Below, piece after piece: positions 56,101 through 62,351 of a DNA stretch of 64,000 nucleotides. A model generated the notes under the pieces. It saw only the letters and a program-made list of their open reading frames with translations, was not told the DNA's origin and made no database searches. A program made the translations under genes and the position numbers. This DNA is from Proteles cristata cristata. Lineage: Eukaryota > Chordata > Mammalia > Carnivora > Hyaenidae. Within the stretch, counting starts at the first letter, position 1; every line of letters starts with the position of its first letter. The stretch lies in NCBI GenBank assembly GCA_017311185.1, contig JAESUZ010003499.1, positions 620,001-684,000 of the forward strand, read 5' to 3'.

Positions 56101-57145
56101 GCACTAGCCACGTGACCCCGGGCTCCCGAGTCTCCTCAGCCCCCTCCCCTGGCCACGGCTGCCATTCTGTCCCCGACTCCAGGGCTCAGGAGGATCCACG
56201 CCCTGACCACGCAGGCTGCCTATGAGCTCCTCGTGGACCTGGAGGACTTCGAGAACGGCACAGCCTACGCCCGCTACGGGAGCTTCGGCGTCGGCTTGTT
56301 CTCCGTGGACCCCGAGGAAGATGGGTACCCGCTCACTGTGGCCGACTACTCAGGCACTGCAGGTGGGAAGCGGGCGCGGCAGGGAAAGGGAGGGCGGGTG
56401 TGGGGGAGGGGCCGCCCACCAGTCTCCCCACTCAGGAGGTCAAAGAAGCCCCAGGCCTCTGCTCCTGACCTCCACCTTGAAGCCCCACCTGGCCTCCCCC
56501 CCGGAAACACAAAGCACCGGGATCCAAATCGTTCAACCGTTTTGCAGATGAGCCCAGAGAGCCCCGCGCCAGGCATCAGGGCTCCCGGGCCCGTGTTCTG
56601 CTGGACCTCTGAAGCGCGGGGGCTGCACGGCTCTGGGCTGGGGTTCTCTTCTTCCCCAAAGGCAGGAAAGCAAGGAGAGGGAGCGTGAAAAAGCTGGGAG
56701 AAGGGACAGAGACAGGCAGGACCCAGGGACAGCCCGGGGACCCCCCAGGCGGCGCCGTGGGGGTGCTGGGGAAGATGTGCGTGCACAGCGCGTGTCCACG
56801 TGAGGCAGCGCGGACGTGTGTATGCACACGCGTGTCCAGGGGAGTCCCCGTGAGGACGCGCCGGCCTGTGTCTGCGCCCGCGCAGGGGACTCCCTCTTGA
56901 AGCACAGCGGGATGAGGTTCACCACCAAGGACCGCGACAGCGACCACTCGGAGAACAACTGCGCTGCCTTCTACCGCGGCGCCTGGTGGTACCGCAACTG
57001 CCACACGTCCAACCTGAACGGGCAGTACCTGCGTGGCGCGCACGCCTCCTACGCCGACGGCATCGAGTGGTCGTCCTGGACGGGCTGGCAGTACTCCCTC
57101 AAGTTCTCCGAGATGAAGATCCGGCCGGTCCGAGAGGACCGCTAG
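26537..57145 (+). CDS. FIBCD1: FIBCD1, fibrinogen C domain-containing protein 1, complete gene (7 coding exons)
   Basis: The spliced CDS joins 26537-26608, 35386-35865, 39742-39889, 40212-40348, 51043-51139, 56183-56362 and 56886-57145, giving 457 codons plus TAG. All six introns are GT-AG with compatible phases (0,0,1,0,1,1). The family is a homotetrameric type II plasma-membrane receptor that binds acetylated compounds such as chitin, and glycosaminoglycans, in a calcium-dependent way through its fibrinogen-related domain (FReD). Visible here are a cytoplasmic tail (1-29), a transmembrane helix (about 30-54), a coiled-coil stalk (about 100-210) and the FReD (about 236-457). C240-C269 and C397-C410 are the two FReD disulfide pairs. 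D389, D391, S393 and N395 match the human calcium site, and Y401, H411 and Y427 match the acetyl pocket, all shifted by four from human numbering. N336-G-T matches the known glycosylation site. The start ATG is in a strong context (A at -3, G at +4) with no ATG between it and 26180. Introns are about 8.8, 3.9, 0.32, 10.7, 5.0 and 0.52 kb. Confidence 0.97.
27125..27285 (+). repeat. MIR SINE
   Basis: GGAAAGCGAGGCTCAGAGAC and TGAGATTTGAACCTGGGTCC are in MIR order. Confidence 0.7.
27740..27895 (+). repeat. MIR SINE
   Basis: CGTGGCTCAGAGAGGTTGAG, CCCAAGTCACACAGCATGTT and GAGGATTCGAACCTGGGTCT are in MIR order. Confidence 0.8.
27950..28470 (+). repeat. L2 LINE remnant with internal (CA)n
   Basis: GTGCTTCAAAACCTACTCAG, CCACCTCCTCCGGGAAGCC and GATATTTGCTGAGTTGAACT follow the L2 3' order. 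A CA repeat of about 14 units sits at 28133-28162. Confidence 0.65.
28133..28162. repeat. (CA)n microsatellite
   Basis: Uninterrupted CA units follow AGATCTCAA and end before GAGCCTTTTG. Confidence 0.95.
32773..32969 (+). mobile_element. cat SINE, shortened body, 14-bp TSD
   Basis: The head GGGGCGCCTGGGGGGCTCAG, GAGTTCGAGCCCCGCCCTGG and the tail AAATAAATAAACATTAAAAA are present. AAGAAGCACAGTCC (32757-32770) and AAGAATCACAGTCC (about 32969-32982) differ at one base. The middle lacks part of the AGAGCCTGGAGCCTG segment. Confidence 0.94.
33130..33430 (-). repeat. L2 LINE remnant
   Basis: GCTTCCTAGAGGAGGTGGCA, TAGCTGAACCCTGAAGGAAG and TTCTGGCTGGAGCAAGC are the reversed L2 3' region. Confidence 0.6.
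33715..33800 (+). repeat. local direct duplication, 42 and 34 bp
   Basis: Both copies (33715-33756 and 33767-33800) begin TGCGAGGTGCA and end AGGAATTGCTACTTNATGTATC (N is C or T). The first has an extra AGGTGCA-type insert of 8 bp. Confidence 0.9.
33985..34085 (+). repeat. MIR SINE 5' half
   Basis: GCTAATATTTGTTGCACATG, GCCAGGCACGGCGCCAAGTG and TACTAACTCATTTAAAG match the left half of MIR. Confidence 0.8.
34730..34905 (+). repeat. MIR SINE
   Basis: CCTCCACTTTACAGGTGAGG is followed by a diverged TCACCCAAGGTC. Confidence 0.6.
35292..35385 (+). promoter_or_regulatory. FIBCD1: long AG-free pyrimidine tract at the exon 2 acceptor
   Basis: No AG dinucleotide occurs between 35291 and the acceptor AG at 35384-35385. 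The tract includes CTCTCTCCTGTCCGTCTGTC. A branch-point-like CTGAT with A at 35314 lies about 71 nt upstream of the junction, which is further than usual. Confidence 0.55.
35386..35865 (+). CDS. FIBCD1: FIBCD1 coding exon 2 (residues 25-184): transmembrane helix and stalk
   Basis: The acceptor is CCGGCAG| and the donor CAG|GTAAGC, phase 0 at both ends, 480 nt and very GC-rich. It begins WPGCGYVLC, runs into a leucine/valine/alanine transmembrane segment (about residues 30-54) and then a proline-rich juxtamembrane piece. From about residue 101 it has leucine-heptad-like sequence typical of the coiled-coil stalk, including [13 protein letters not shown] and [11 protein letters not shown]. Cys98 and Cys158 lie in the stalk and could make interchain bonds, which is inference. 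A reading frame that continues into intron 2 is a composition artefact: the GTAAG donor and the exact join to exon 3 fix the exon end. Confidence 0.96.
35945..36110 (+). repeat. MIR SINE
   Basis: GAGCCTCAGAGAGGGGACTC and CAAGTCCACACAGCTAGAGG with GGATCAAACCG are in MIR order. Confidence 0.65.
37414..37642 (+). mobile_element. cat SINE with expanded CTCCCT tract
   Basis: The head GGGGCGCCTGGGAGGTTCAG, GGTTCGAGCCCCGCACTGGG and GCTGACAGCCCGGAGCCTGG are followed by four CTCCCT-type units. The tail CAATAAAAATTAAAAAGAAA ends in a GAAA repeat. Confidence 0.94.
37660..37830 (+). repeat. MIR SINE
   Basis: CTGCAGAGGGGCAGACTGAG and CTCAGAGAAGCAGAGGGCCT are MIR core variants. The 5' half includes GCTAAGTGCTGG. 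Confidence 0.7.
38300..38430. promoter_or_regulatory. AT-richer intronic island, possible regulatory element
   Basis: GAATGTAAAAGCTTTCTTTG, CTATTTTGTAAACTGCTGGC and AACGAGCTATTATCTGGCAA stand out from GC-rich flanks and match no repeat I recognise. Confidence 0.3.
39356..39513 (-). mobile_element. cat SINE with internal promoter deletion, 16-bp TSD
   Basis: The tail TTTATTTCTGAGAGAGAG and the body AACCCATGAACCGTGAGAG run straight into AGGCACCCC. About 45 bp between box B and the head are therefore missing. CCCCCTGGGCTCTTTT at 39340-39355 and 39514-39529 is an exact duplication, so both outer ends are intact. Confidence 0.93.
39742..39889 (+). CDS. FIBCD1: FIBCD1 coding exon 3 (residues 185-233 plus one base): end of stalk and linker
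   Basis: The acceptor is TCCACAG| and the donor G|GTGAGTG, 148 nt, entering in phase 0 and leaving in phase 1. It begins [15 protein letters not shown], finishing the coiled coil, then gives a basic linker ([20 protein letters not shown]) up to RGCTSG just before the FReD. Compared with the human protein as I remember it, four residues around the GRPR part are missing. This accounts exactly for 457 against 461 residues and for the constant offset of the FReD residues. Confidence 0.95.
39890..40211 (+). other. FIBCD1: FIBCD1 intron 3 (322 nt) with MIR
   Basis: The shortest intron. Its middle (about 39945-40110) is a MIR remnant recognised by the core GATGAGGAAGGCAAGGCTCA. A G-rich run (GGGGGGTGGGGGGGTGGGG) at 40149 is close to the acceptor and could form a G-quadruplex. 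Confidence 0.75.
40212..40348 (+). CDS. FIBCD1: FIBCD1 coding exon 4 (residues 234-279): start of fibrinogen-related domain
   Basis: The acceptor is GCCCCAG| and the donor ACG|GTGAGT, 137 nt, entering in phase 1 and leaving in phase 0. It encodes [20 protein letters not shown] followed by the fibrinogen-domain signature [16 protein letters not shown]240 and C269 form the first conserved disulfide of the FReD family. It is separated from exon 3 by an intron of only 322 nt. Confidence 0.97.
41195..41330. mobile_element. hAT-type DNA transposon fossil
   Basis: CGTTCCAACCATTCTTGGCT with CACAAGCCAGATAAAAACAG resembles the end of the same MER-type family seen at 6965. Confidence 0.5.
41560..41665 (-). 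repeat. MIR SINE
   Basis: CTGTGTGATCTTGGGGAAAG, TTCTCTGAGCCTCAGCATTC and GTAAAATGGGGATACACACT are the reversed MIR core. Confidence 0.85.
43015..43150. promoter_or_regulatory. AT-richer intronic island, possible regulatory element
   Basis: GCCCAATAAACGTTAATATC, GTCAAAAGCAATCTTTGCCC and AACTCAATTGTTGTTTGGG are non-repetitive and include forkhead-like (AATAAAC), homeodomain-like and SOX-like (CAATTGTTG) words. Confidence 0.35.
45945..46085 (+). repeat. MIR SINE
   Basis: CTACTATGCGCGCGGCTTAC and GAGGGGGAAACCGAGGCTCA are in MIR order. Confidence 0.7.
46377..46553 (-). mobile_element. older degenerate cat SINE
   Basis: GGGGCTCGAACCCATGAACT, GAGATCATGACCTGAGCC and CCCCCCAGGCGCCCCC are clear, but the body is shortened. 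TGATTTCT flanks both sides. Confidence 0.9.
46800..46945 (+). repeat. MIR SINE
   Basis: CCCGTTTCACAGATGAGGAA and CCGAGGCACAGGGATGGC are MIR core. Confidence 0.8.
48125..48255. mobile_element. hAT-type DNA transposon fossil
   Basis: CGCTTCTCAAACTGCGGGCC at one end and GAAATCAAATAGACTGTAG with GAGAAAATATTAGAGC further in match a common MER-type element. The family name is not certain. Confidence 0.55.
49545..49690 (+). repeat. MIR SINE
   Basis: ACCCCCATTTATGGAGAAGG and AAGCCGAAGCTCAGGGAGG are MIR core variants. Confidence 0.65.
50050..50440. promoter_or_regulatory. intronic island upstream of exon 5, possible regulatory element
   Basis: Segments such as GAAATCAGGCTGCTTAGTAA with TGAATCCGG, and TTTCAAAGCAATTTAACCGA with AAGGTTATTAAAATGAAG, are non-repetitive and contrast with a G-rich patch between them (50170-50205). 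Confidence 0.3.
51043..51139 (+). CDS. FIBCD1: FIBCD1 coding exon 5 (residues 280-311 plus one base)
   Basis: The acceptor is CTTTGCAG| and the donor CTAG|GTGAGG, 97 nt, entering in phase 0 and leaving in phase 1. It encodes [20 protein letters not shown] and then [13 protein letters not shown], the classic FReD strand that follows GGGWT. The WLG residues are conserved across ficolins, angiopoietins and fibrinogen chains. It follows the 10.7-kb intron 4. Confidence 0.97.
51812..52008 (-). mobile_element. old carnivore SINE
   Basis: GCGGGGCTCAATCCCACAAC, GACCTGAGTTGAAATCAAGA and the head AAGCCACCCAGGCACC have the older carnivore-wide body (with the AAATCAAGAGTTGGA segment) rather than the cat-specific one. 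Confidence 0.88.
52024..52185 (-). mobile_element. old L1 3' UTR fragment
   Basis: TTCACCATCTTAAAGTGCAC, TATATTCACAGATTTGTGCA and CCCCATTAGCACTCACCCCC match the reversed 3' UTR of an old L1. A TA dinucleotide run (52017-52035) borders it. Confidence 0.65.
52193..52412 (-). mobile_element. cat SINE, CTAGAAATAAAT subfamily
   Basis: The tail TTTATTTCTAGGAGAGAGAT, CCCGACGCGGGGCTCGAACC and the head CCACCCAGGCGCCCC are nearly consensus. It lies head-to-head with the next SINE. Confidence 0.96.
52436..52555 (+). mobile_element. short-form carnivore SINE
   Basis: GAGGCGCCTGGGTGGCTTAG, GAGTTCGAGCCCCACGGTGG and TGTAGAGACAACTTAAATAC show a tRNA-like head joined directly to a short A-rich tail, without the GGGCTCTGTGCTGAC body. 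Its head faces the previous SINE across about 23 bp. Confidence 0.9.
53020..53150 (+). repeat. MIR SINE
   Basis: CTTAGTGGGCACCTCCTGTA, GCCCACTTTACATAGTTC and GGTGAGGAAACTGAGGCCCA are in MIR order. The TG repeat starts where the element ends. Confidence 0.85.
53155..53230. repeat. (TG)n microsatellite with CG interruption
   Basis: About 35 TG units, with a CATG interruption at 53197 and a CGCGCGCGTGCG segment near the end. It is a Z-DNA-prone and probably polymorphic tract. Confidence 0.96.
53351..53578 (+). mobile_element. cat SINE, CTAGAAATAAAT subfamily, 16-bp exact TSD
   Basis: The head GGGGCGCCTGGGTGGCTTAG, GAGCCCCGCGTCGGGCTCTG and the tail CTAGAAATAAATAAAACATT are near consensus. TTAAGGTGGGAGACCC occurs at 53332-53347 and 53579-53594. 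Confidence 0.98.
53885..54270 (-). mobile_element. old L1 ORF2-region fragment
   Basis: ATTGAGTTATGGGAGCTCTT, TATATATTAAGGTTATTGAT and CTTTGTCAGATACACATG match the reversed L1 ORF2 region. It is interrupted by A/T runs at 54145-54172 and is not coding. Confidence 0.7.
54680..54800 (-). repeat. MIR SINE
   Basis: GTTCAGATCCCAGCTCTGTT, CAGCTGTGTGACCTGGGTCC and CTGTGCCTCACTTCCCTCAC are the reversed MIR core. Confidence 0.85.
54815..55110 (+). repeat. MIR SINE
   Basis: GGCCAGGCGCCGCTCTAAGA and TTTAATTGGACTCATTC form the left half. A diverged core with CAAACTGTGGCCCCGAGAGA follows at 55070. Confidence 0.6.
55420..55475. promoter_or_regulatory. homeobox-motif-dense AT island in intron 5
   Basis: TTAATTAA (55431-55438), the near-palindrome CTCTTAATCAAGAG (55444-55457) and GGTAATCAAAC (55458-55468) occur within 40 bp. 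It is non-repetitive as far as I can tell. Confidence 0.4.
55560..55880 (-). repeat. L2 LINE remnant
   Basis: GCATTTATTGAGCACCTCCC, ATGAACAGGACAGTCTGCTG and GGAACAGCATGTGCAAAGTC follow the reversed L2 3' end. Confidence 0.7.
56183..56362 (+). CDS. FIBCD1: FIBCD1 coding exon 6 (residues 312-371 plus one base)
   Basis: The acceptor is GACTCCAG| and the donor GCAG|GTGGGA (a weaker donor), 180 nt, phase 1 at both ends. It encodes [20 protein letters not shown] followed by [18 protein letters not shown], ending DYSGTAG. N336-G-T is the N-glycosylation sequon known in this protein. The [10 protein letters not shown] strand is a FReD hallmark. Confidence 0.97.
56363..56885 (+). other. FIBCD1: FIBCD1 intron 6 (523 nt)
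   Basis: The 3' part (56760-56885) is rich in CG, TG and CACG dinucleotides, and the acceptor CTGCGCCCGCGCAG has a poor pyrimidine tract. The donor GTGGGA is also below consensus. No repeat is recognised. Confidence 0.85.
56886..57145 (+). CDS. FIBCD1: FIBCD1 coding exon 7 (residues 372-457 and stop): ligand pocket
   Basis: The acceptor is CCGCGCAG| and 260 nt run to the TAG at 57143-57145. It carries the functional end of the FReD. The stretch [20 protein letters not shown] holds the calcium ligands (D389, D391, S393, N395) and Y401. Next come the C397-C410 disulfide and H411, then [20 protein letters not shown] with Y427, and the C-terminus IRPVREDR. No pocket residue I can map from the human structure is altered, so ligand binding should be retained. 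Confidence 0.97.
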
Positions 57146-60100
57146 CCGGGCGCTCCCTCCGCCCACCGCCCCGTCCCCGCCCATCCCCTCGCCCTCGCCC
57201 CTGGCGTCCCCATGCCCAGTGCCACCCTGCATCCCCCCCGACGCCCACCTGCCCGCAAGCGCAAGCGGCGGCCCTGCCCTCGCGTTGGGGTGGGTTGCAC
57301 GTCACCGTCACGCTGTCCCCACCCCTGTTTACCTCTGCTGATGTGGGGCGGGGCAGGCTTGACAGCCCCAAATTCTGCGTGCCCAGGCTTCGGCTCCCAG
57401 CTTAAGTGTCTTGACTTCCCGTGGCCCACAGTCCACCAAGCACCCCTGCGGACCCTCCACTTTGCTTGTCCAAACACCCAGCGTGAAGGGGCCGCAGAGA
57501 AGGGCCAGGCGGCCCCCCGGCAGCCTTTTCAGGAGACAGAGGGAAGGTCGGGATCTTTCCGACTCAGGGCTCAGGCCAGCGTCCCCCGGCCCTCCTGGCC
57601 CCCCTCCTTCTCTTCCGGGTGCCTGAGGATCCCCCTCTCCCCCAAGGACCAGACGAAAGCTGGACAGCCATTCGCCACCACTGCCCCAGGCCAGGCTGGG
57701 GTGCAGCTGCCCGTGGGACTCACACCCCAAGGCGGCCAGGGCCGCTTCCCTGGAGCTCCCGCCGCCGCCCGTCCACCTCTGTGTTCCTGCAGTCCCGGGG
57801 GGTCCCTTGGGCTGCTGCAGCCTCCCGCCTTCCTGGGGCAGCGGCGCCCCACCCCCACCCTGTCCTCTTCCCTGGGGGAGGCTGGGGCGGGTCCTGCAGC
57901 CTCTGGGCCTGAGCAGTGGGGACGTCTTCATGTTCTGGGCTTCATGCCCTGGGGGTGCACCAGCCCCCACCAGCCCCAGGGACTCCAGGATCCTAGGGCC
58001 TCCTGGCATCAGGCCTGCAGGGTGGAGGGTGGGCCTGGAGGGGCTGTTAGCCCATCAGCCCAGAGACTGCGGTCTCAGTGGGGAGGCTGCCCCCTGCTGG
58101 TGACTGTGGGCACTGCCCCCTCCCTCAGGGAGGAAGTCGCGGGGCAAATGGGGGAGACTGAGGCACCACCGGACACTGGACACAATCTTTCACTGACTCC
58201 TCCCGCTGCCCACCGTACTATTATTCTACCCCTCCCGCCCCCCATGAGAACTCGCCAAGACGAGCAGCCCTTGACCCGATATCAACAGTGCTGGGACCCG
58301 TGATGCCATTGCTCTCTGAACCAAGCACAAGGCTGTTTTGCTAGATTCCTACCTGTGGGGATTCGGTGGCGGGGGGGAGAGGGCCGGGAGGTCAGCCTGG
58401 GGGGCTGCCCGGAGGGTGGGCAGCCAGGAGGGAGGGGGTGTGTCCTTGGAGAACCCCGGAAGGCAGATGAAGGCAGCCACGTAGGGGAGCGTAGGCTTTA
58501 GCCACCCTAATGCGCCATGGACCCGCCGTGCAACCTGGCGGTCCCCTGGAGTTGCACCTGGCCATGGCCTTCAGCAGAGTTTCCCTGGCCATCTGCCCGG
58601 GCGCTGGACAACACCGCACCCCTGCCCTGTCGGCACTCAGCTTGACGCGAACACGGCCATGAAACAGGCGGCAGCAGTGTGGCCAGGGCCGGGGTGCCGT
58701 GTGGGGTGGGGGAGATGCGGGGAGGGGTCTGTCCCCTGCCAGTCCCCTTTCCCGTCCTCTAGAAGAGAGCCAGCGCCCCACCCCCCCACCCTGAGCCGCC
58801 AGGACCCGCGGCCACAGTGCAGACTCTGGGTGGGACCCCAAGCCCCCATCCCAGGGAGCCCCCTTCTCCCCCAGCAGCCCCAGGCGAGAACCGGCTTCTG
58901 CCGCCAGCCTTGCAGCGCCAGCCGCTGTTTGGAAAGTGTCGGCCGCTTTCTGATCTGTCATCAAACAAACTCCTGGTGAGTGTGATGTTAATGGATTCGC
59001 AGACGTGCGTGTGCGTGTCAGGAAGCTCGGGAACACTCCTGCCAGGGTTTGGCTGCGGAAGAGACGCGTGCGCGGCTCTGGCCTGGTGTGGGGACGGTGT
59101 GGGCGGCCTCCGGGGGCATCCGGCCCACCCGCAGACACCCGCTCCTGCCGACCTGAAAGCGCCGGCCCCGGACGGGCACCACGATGGAACACGGCCGCCC
59201 CAAACACTGGCTGAACAGGCACTGAGCCATCACGGTGCGGACCCCCGAGGCCGGCGCACCCCTCCTTTCCTAAAGGGCACCCTTTGAAGGCTGGTGCGGA
59301 GCACAGATGGCCCCTGCACGCCTGCCCTGGCCCAGGAAGCTGTGCTGAGCAAGGCGGGCGCTGACCCCGGCCTCCAGGAGCCCGCGGTGTGAGGTCAGCA
59401 TGGATGGCCGACGCGTGAAGAAGGGGCTGCCAGGAGGGTCAGCGGCAAGAGGCAGCTCCACCAGGGACGGAGGGGTGACAGATGTGTGCCAAAGGCCTGC
59501 CTGGGACCCAGGCTCATTGCACCTGGACTCTGTCTCCGGTGCCTGAGTTGATGGTTTGACGGGTGGGGGCCTGTGACCTAAGCAAACCCTCCCTCCCTTC
59601 CCTTCTTCCACGGATGAGGGGAGCGAGCCAAGCAGAAGAGGGGGGCCTCTACATGGGGATCTCGGGGGGCAGTGCACGTGTGTTGAGAAGCTGCTGAAGG
59701 TTCTTTCCACCAGCGCAGGTAGGGTTGGTGCAATGAGCCAGTGGCCTCCCTCATTCTACGGCCCCCAAACTTTGGATTGGACGCGTCTCTGAGAGTTAAA
59801 CCAGAGGCCACGTGGTGGGCCACCTGTGCTTGCTGCGTGCAGAGGACAGATGGTCCCTGGGCTTTCACCCCGATGGCTTCAGCGCCACCCGGAGATAAGG
59901 GACAGCACTGGGAGTAGATCCCACATTGCATTGTCCCCCTGTGGCTGCGTGCAAGTGGGTTTGGTAATCTTTGTCTTGGGGCGGAAGCAATTATCACAGG
60001 CCTGCCTCTTCCTGCCCGCCCCCCACTCCCACCCCCCCAGCCACCCTCAGTCACATGGGCCTCCGGCCGGCCGGTCTGGGGCCAGAGCCCCATCACCCAG

Positions 60101-60590
60101 GATTTGGAGCATCGGTCGACGGGACCTGGCACGCATTACGACGGACTGGGGGGCTTCAGCTACGCCTGTGGCCAGCCACCCATCTCTGTCCTGTGCGGTT
60201 TGAGGACCCACATGCCTGCAGGAGACGGGCTCAACTTAGAACAAAGGACGCCAGGCTTTGGTCCAGGTTGGGGAGGGGGGTCTCCCCGGGACCGGTGTCT
60301 TCACCTGCCTGCAGGGAGACAGCTATCCCCAGACGCCGAGGGGGCCAGGCAGTTGGCGGGAGTCAGCAAACCCAGAGGGCTGAGGTTGGACATGGGGGTG
60401 GGCACTGGATGGGTGGGGGTGCCCGACCGTCCACACCAGGCTGGCGGGATGCGCACACGGAGGCGCTGGAGGGCCGGCACGGCCGCCGACGGACAGAGCG
60501 AGGTGCGGGACAGAAGCCGGTCTGGGCTGCGTACACTTGGCGTCCTGTGTGTCCCCTGTCTCTAATAAAGTCTTGTGCTGACCCGGCTGG
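57146..60590 (+). other. FIBCD1: FIBCD1 3' untranslated region (about 3.4 kb)
   Basis: The stretch from the stop codon to the first convincing polyadenylation signal at 60564 contains no splice-compatible coding sequence and no SINE. It is GC-rich, and several frames are open by chance (for example 57212-58303, which already overlaps no recognisable domain). I see no earlier AATAAA or ATTAAA in it, so the long UTR is the simplest reading. A shorter isoform using a non-canonical signal cannot be excluded. Confidence 0.65.
60564..60569 (+). terminator. FIBCD1: polyadenylation signal AATAAA, likely FIBCD1 transcript end
   Basis: AATAAA sits in CTCTAATAAAGTCTTGTGC. It is followed within 30 nt by a GT-rich stretch (TCTTGTGCTG, then GGCTGGGG) that could serve as the downstream element. 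It is the first canonical signal after the stop codon. Confidence 0.7.
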
Positions 60591-62083
60591 GGCCTCCGCC
60601 TCTCACCTTGCTCGGTGCTCCGCGTCAGGCCGTGGGGACTTCCAAGGCCACCTCCTGCCTGGTTGCCCCAGACGCCCTCGCCGGCTTTATTTCTATCGAA
60701 GAAATAGTGTTTCCCAGGTAGCTCTGTGCCCCCCGGGGGCTGCACCAGATCCTTTAGCGGAACCAGCCGCACACCGGCCGGCAGCCGGGCCGCCTCCCCG
60801 TGGGGGGATCCTCTCGGGGTCAGGCATCAGGGGACCCGCCCAGGACCCCCACCACGGTCCCCTTGTGGGTCTCTCCTGTGATCGGGCCTGGAGTTCTGAG
60901 GAGCTGAGACTTTATTAAAAACAACAGCCCCTGATGGCTATTTATTCATAAAACCCATGTGAAGCTTGAGGACAAAACCACCTTCTGAGCTGACTTAATG
61001 AAATTCAACATCCACCTCAGGCCCACATCAGAGACCCGGTGCAGGGCCAGAGCCCAGATGTGCGGGGGCCCCATCCGAGTTCTCCTGCGGGGGCAGCTCG
61101 AGGGTGTCTGCCCACCGGGTCACAAGGGGCACAAAGGTTTCTGTCCCAGTGGCTGGAGGCTTCCAGAACGTTCACAGAACGCTACCCCCTTCCATAAAGT
61201 GTCCCCGGCCATCAGCACGCAGTCCCGCCAGCTCTGCATCGGGCCCACAGGGACCCCTGGCTATGTGCCTCCCCACAGGCCGCACCTGCCCCGAATTTGA
61301 CCACCAATCCTTCCCCATGGGGGGGCGGGCGGAGGGCGCTTGGCAGGAAGCTGCTCTGCCTCAGCTCATGGGACGAATGGGAAAGATCCTGTGAACTCAG
61401 TCACATGGGGGTTGTTCCAGACGGATGGTGGTACTTCCGTTTTAGACACAAAGAGTGTCTACTATGGGCTGGGGGGGCGGTTGGATGGTGGGGCAGGGGG
61501 TTCAGCCAGCACCACCGGGAGCTCCGGCAAGTAACGAAAGACCCCCGGAGGCCCATGCCTACGAAGAGGGCGCCTTCCGGGCTGCCAGCACCGATCGACT
61601 ATTGCACCAGCCCCACCTGATCTCTTACACAAGAGCTCACAACACCTTCCCTCCCCACCCAAGATGCGGCGGGGAAACAGAGGCTCAGGAAGTAGCTGGC
61701 CCAAGGCCACAGCTGGTGCGGGGCTGAGCGGAGGTGGAGGCCAGTTCTGGGGATATGTGCCTAAAAGGTGGTAAGGGAGGAGGGGCCCGGGCTTAACACA
61801 GCCAGGCTGTCACCCCCAACACGTCCCACTCCTGCAAGGTCATAGCCGTCTGCAGACAAGCGAGGGCCAGGGTGTCCTGAGGAACTGAGGCTGCTGTCAG
61901 CTTGGACATCCGGGGACTTGGCCCTGATGGTCTAGGGAGGTTTCTCAGGGAATCTCACTCCAGGCGTAAGCAAGCAGGGTCCCCTGAAACCCCTTCACCA
62001 TTTTTTACCCCAACTCTGAGAAAAGCCTCTGTTTCAGGAAGCTGAATGGATCCTGCTGTTCTCTGATGGACACAGCCTGGCCC
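60591..62083. other. intergenic region downstream of FIBCD1
   Basis: No exon is recognised. 60900-61010 is AT-richer (GACTTTATTAAAAACAACAG, CTATTTATTCATAAAACCC). A MIR core lies at 61655-61735. I looked for the RFamide-type FSFRFG coding motif of the expected neighbour QRFP and did not find it. Confidence 0.55.
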
Positions 62084-62351
62084 GTCCATGACCTTCCCAC
62101 AGCTCAGGGCCCGTCCATGACCTTCCCAAGGCTCAGGGCCCGTCCATGACCTTCCCACAGCTCAGGGCCCACCCACGACCTTCCCACAGCTCAGGGCCCG
62201 TCCATGACCTTCCCACAGCTCAGGGCCAGTCCATGACCTTCCCACGGCCCAGGGTCTGTCCATGACCTTCCCACGGCCCAGGGTCCGTCCATGACCTTCC
62301 CACGGCCCAGGGTCCGTCCATGACCTTCCCACGGCCCAGGGTCTGTCCATC
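62084..62351 (+). repeat. 29-bp minisatellite, nine copies plus a partial
   Basis: Units start exactly every 29 bp at 62084, 62113, 62142, 62171, 62200, 62229, 62258, 62287 and 62316, with a 7-bp partial at 62345. Each begins GTCCATGACCTTCCCA with minor variants. The first five units end in the CAGCTCAGGGCCC type. The last four end in the CGGCCCAGGGTCY type, so the array has two ordered blocks. Confidence 0.97.

Larger units (their letters stand above)
51140..56182 (+). other. FIBCD1: FIBCD1 intron 5 (5.0 kb), repeat-dense
   Basis: Nested repeats fill much of it: an old carnivore SINE (51812), L1 remnants (52024 and 53885), a head-to-head SINE pair (52193/52436), a TG microsatellite (53155), a young SINE with exact flanking duplication (53351), MIRs and an L2 remnant (55560-55880). 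A homeobox-motif-rich AT island sits at 55420-55470. Confidence 0.8.

Noticed and set aside
57212..58303. 363-codon + strand open frame after the FIBCD1 stop
   Set aside because: Proline/glycine/alanine-rich with no domain, inside the GC-rich 3' UTR. It is explained by lack of A/T-rich stop codons.
60140..60180. GGCTTCAGCTACGCCTGTGG as a possible QRFP peptide region
   Set aside because: The translation (GGFSYACG) lacks the RFG-amide ending, and no signal peptide precursor surrounds it.
62084..62351. Regularly spaced repeat resembling a CRISPR array
   Set aside because: The 29-bp units abut directly with no spacers, and the host is a mammal. It is a minisatellite.
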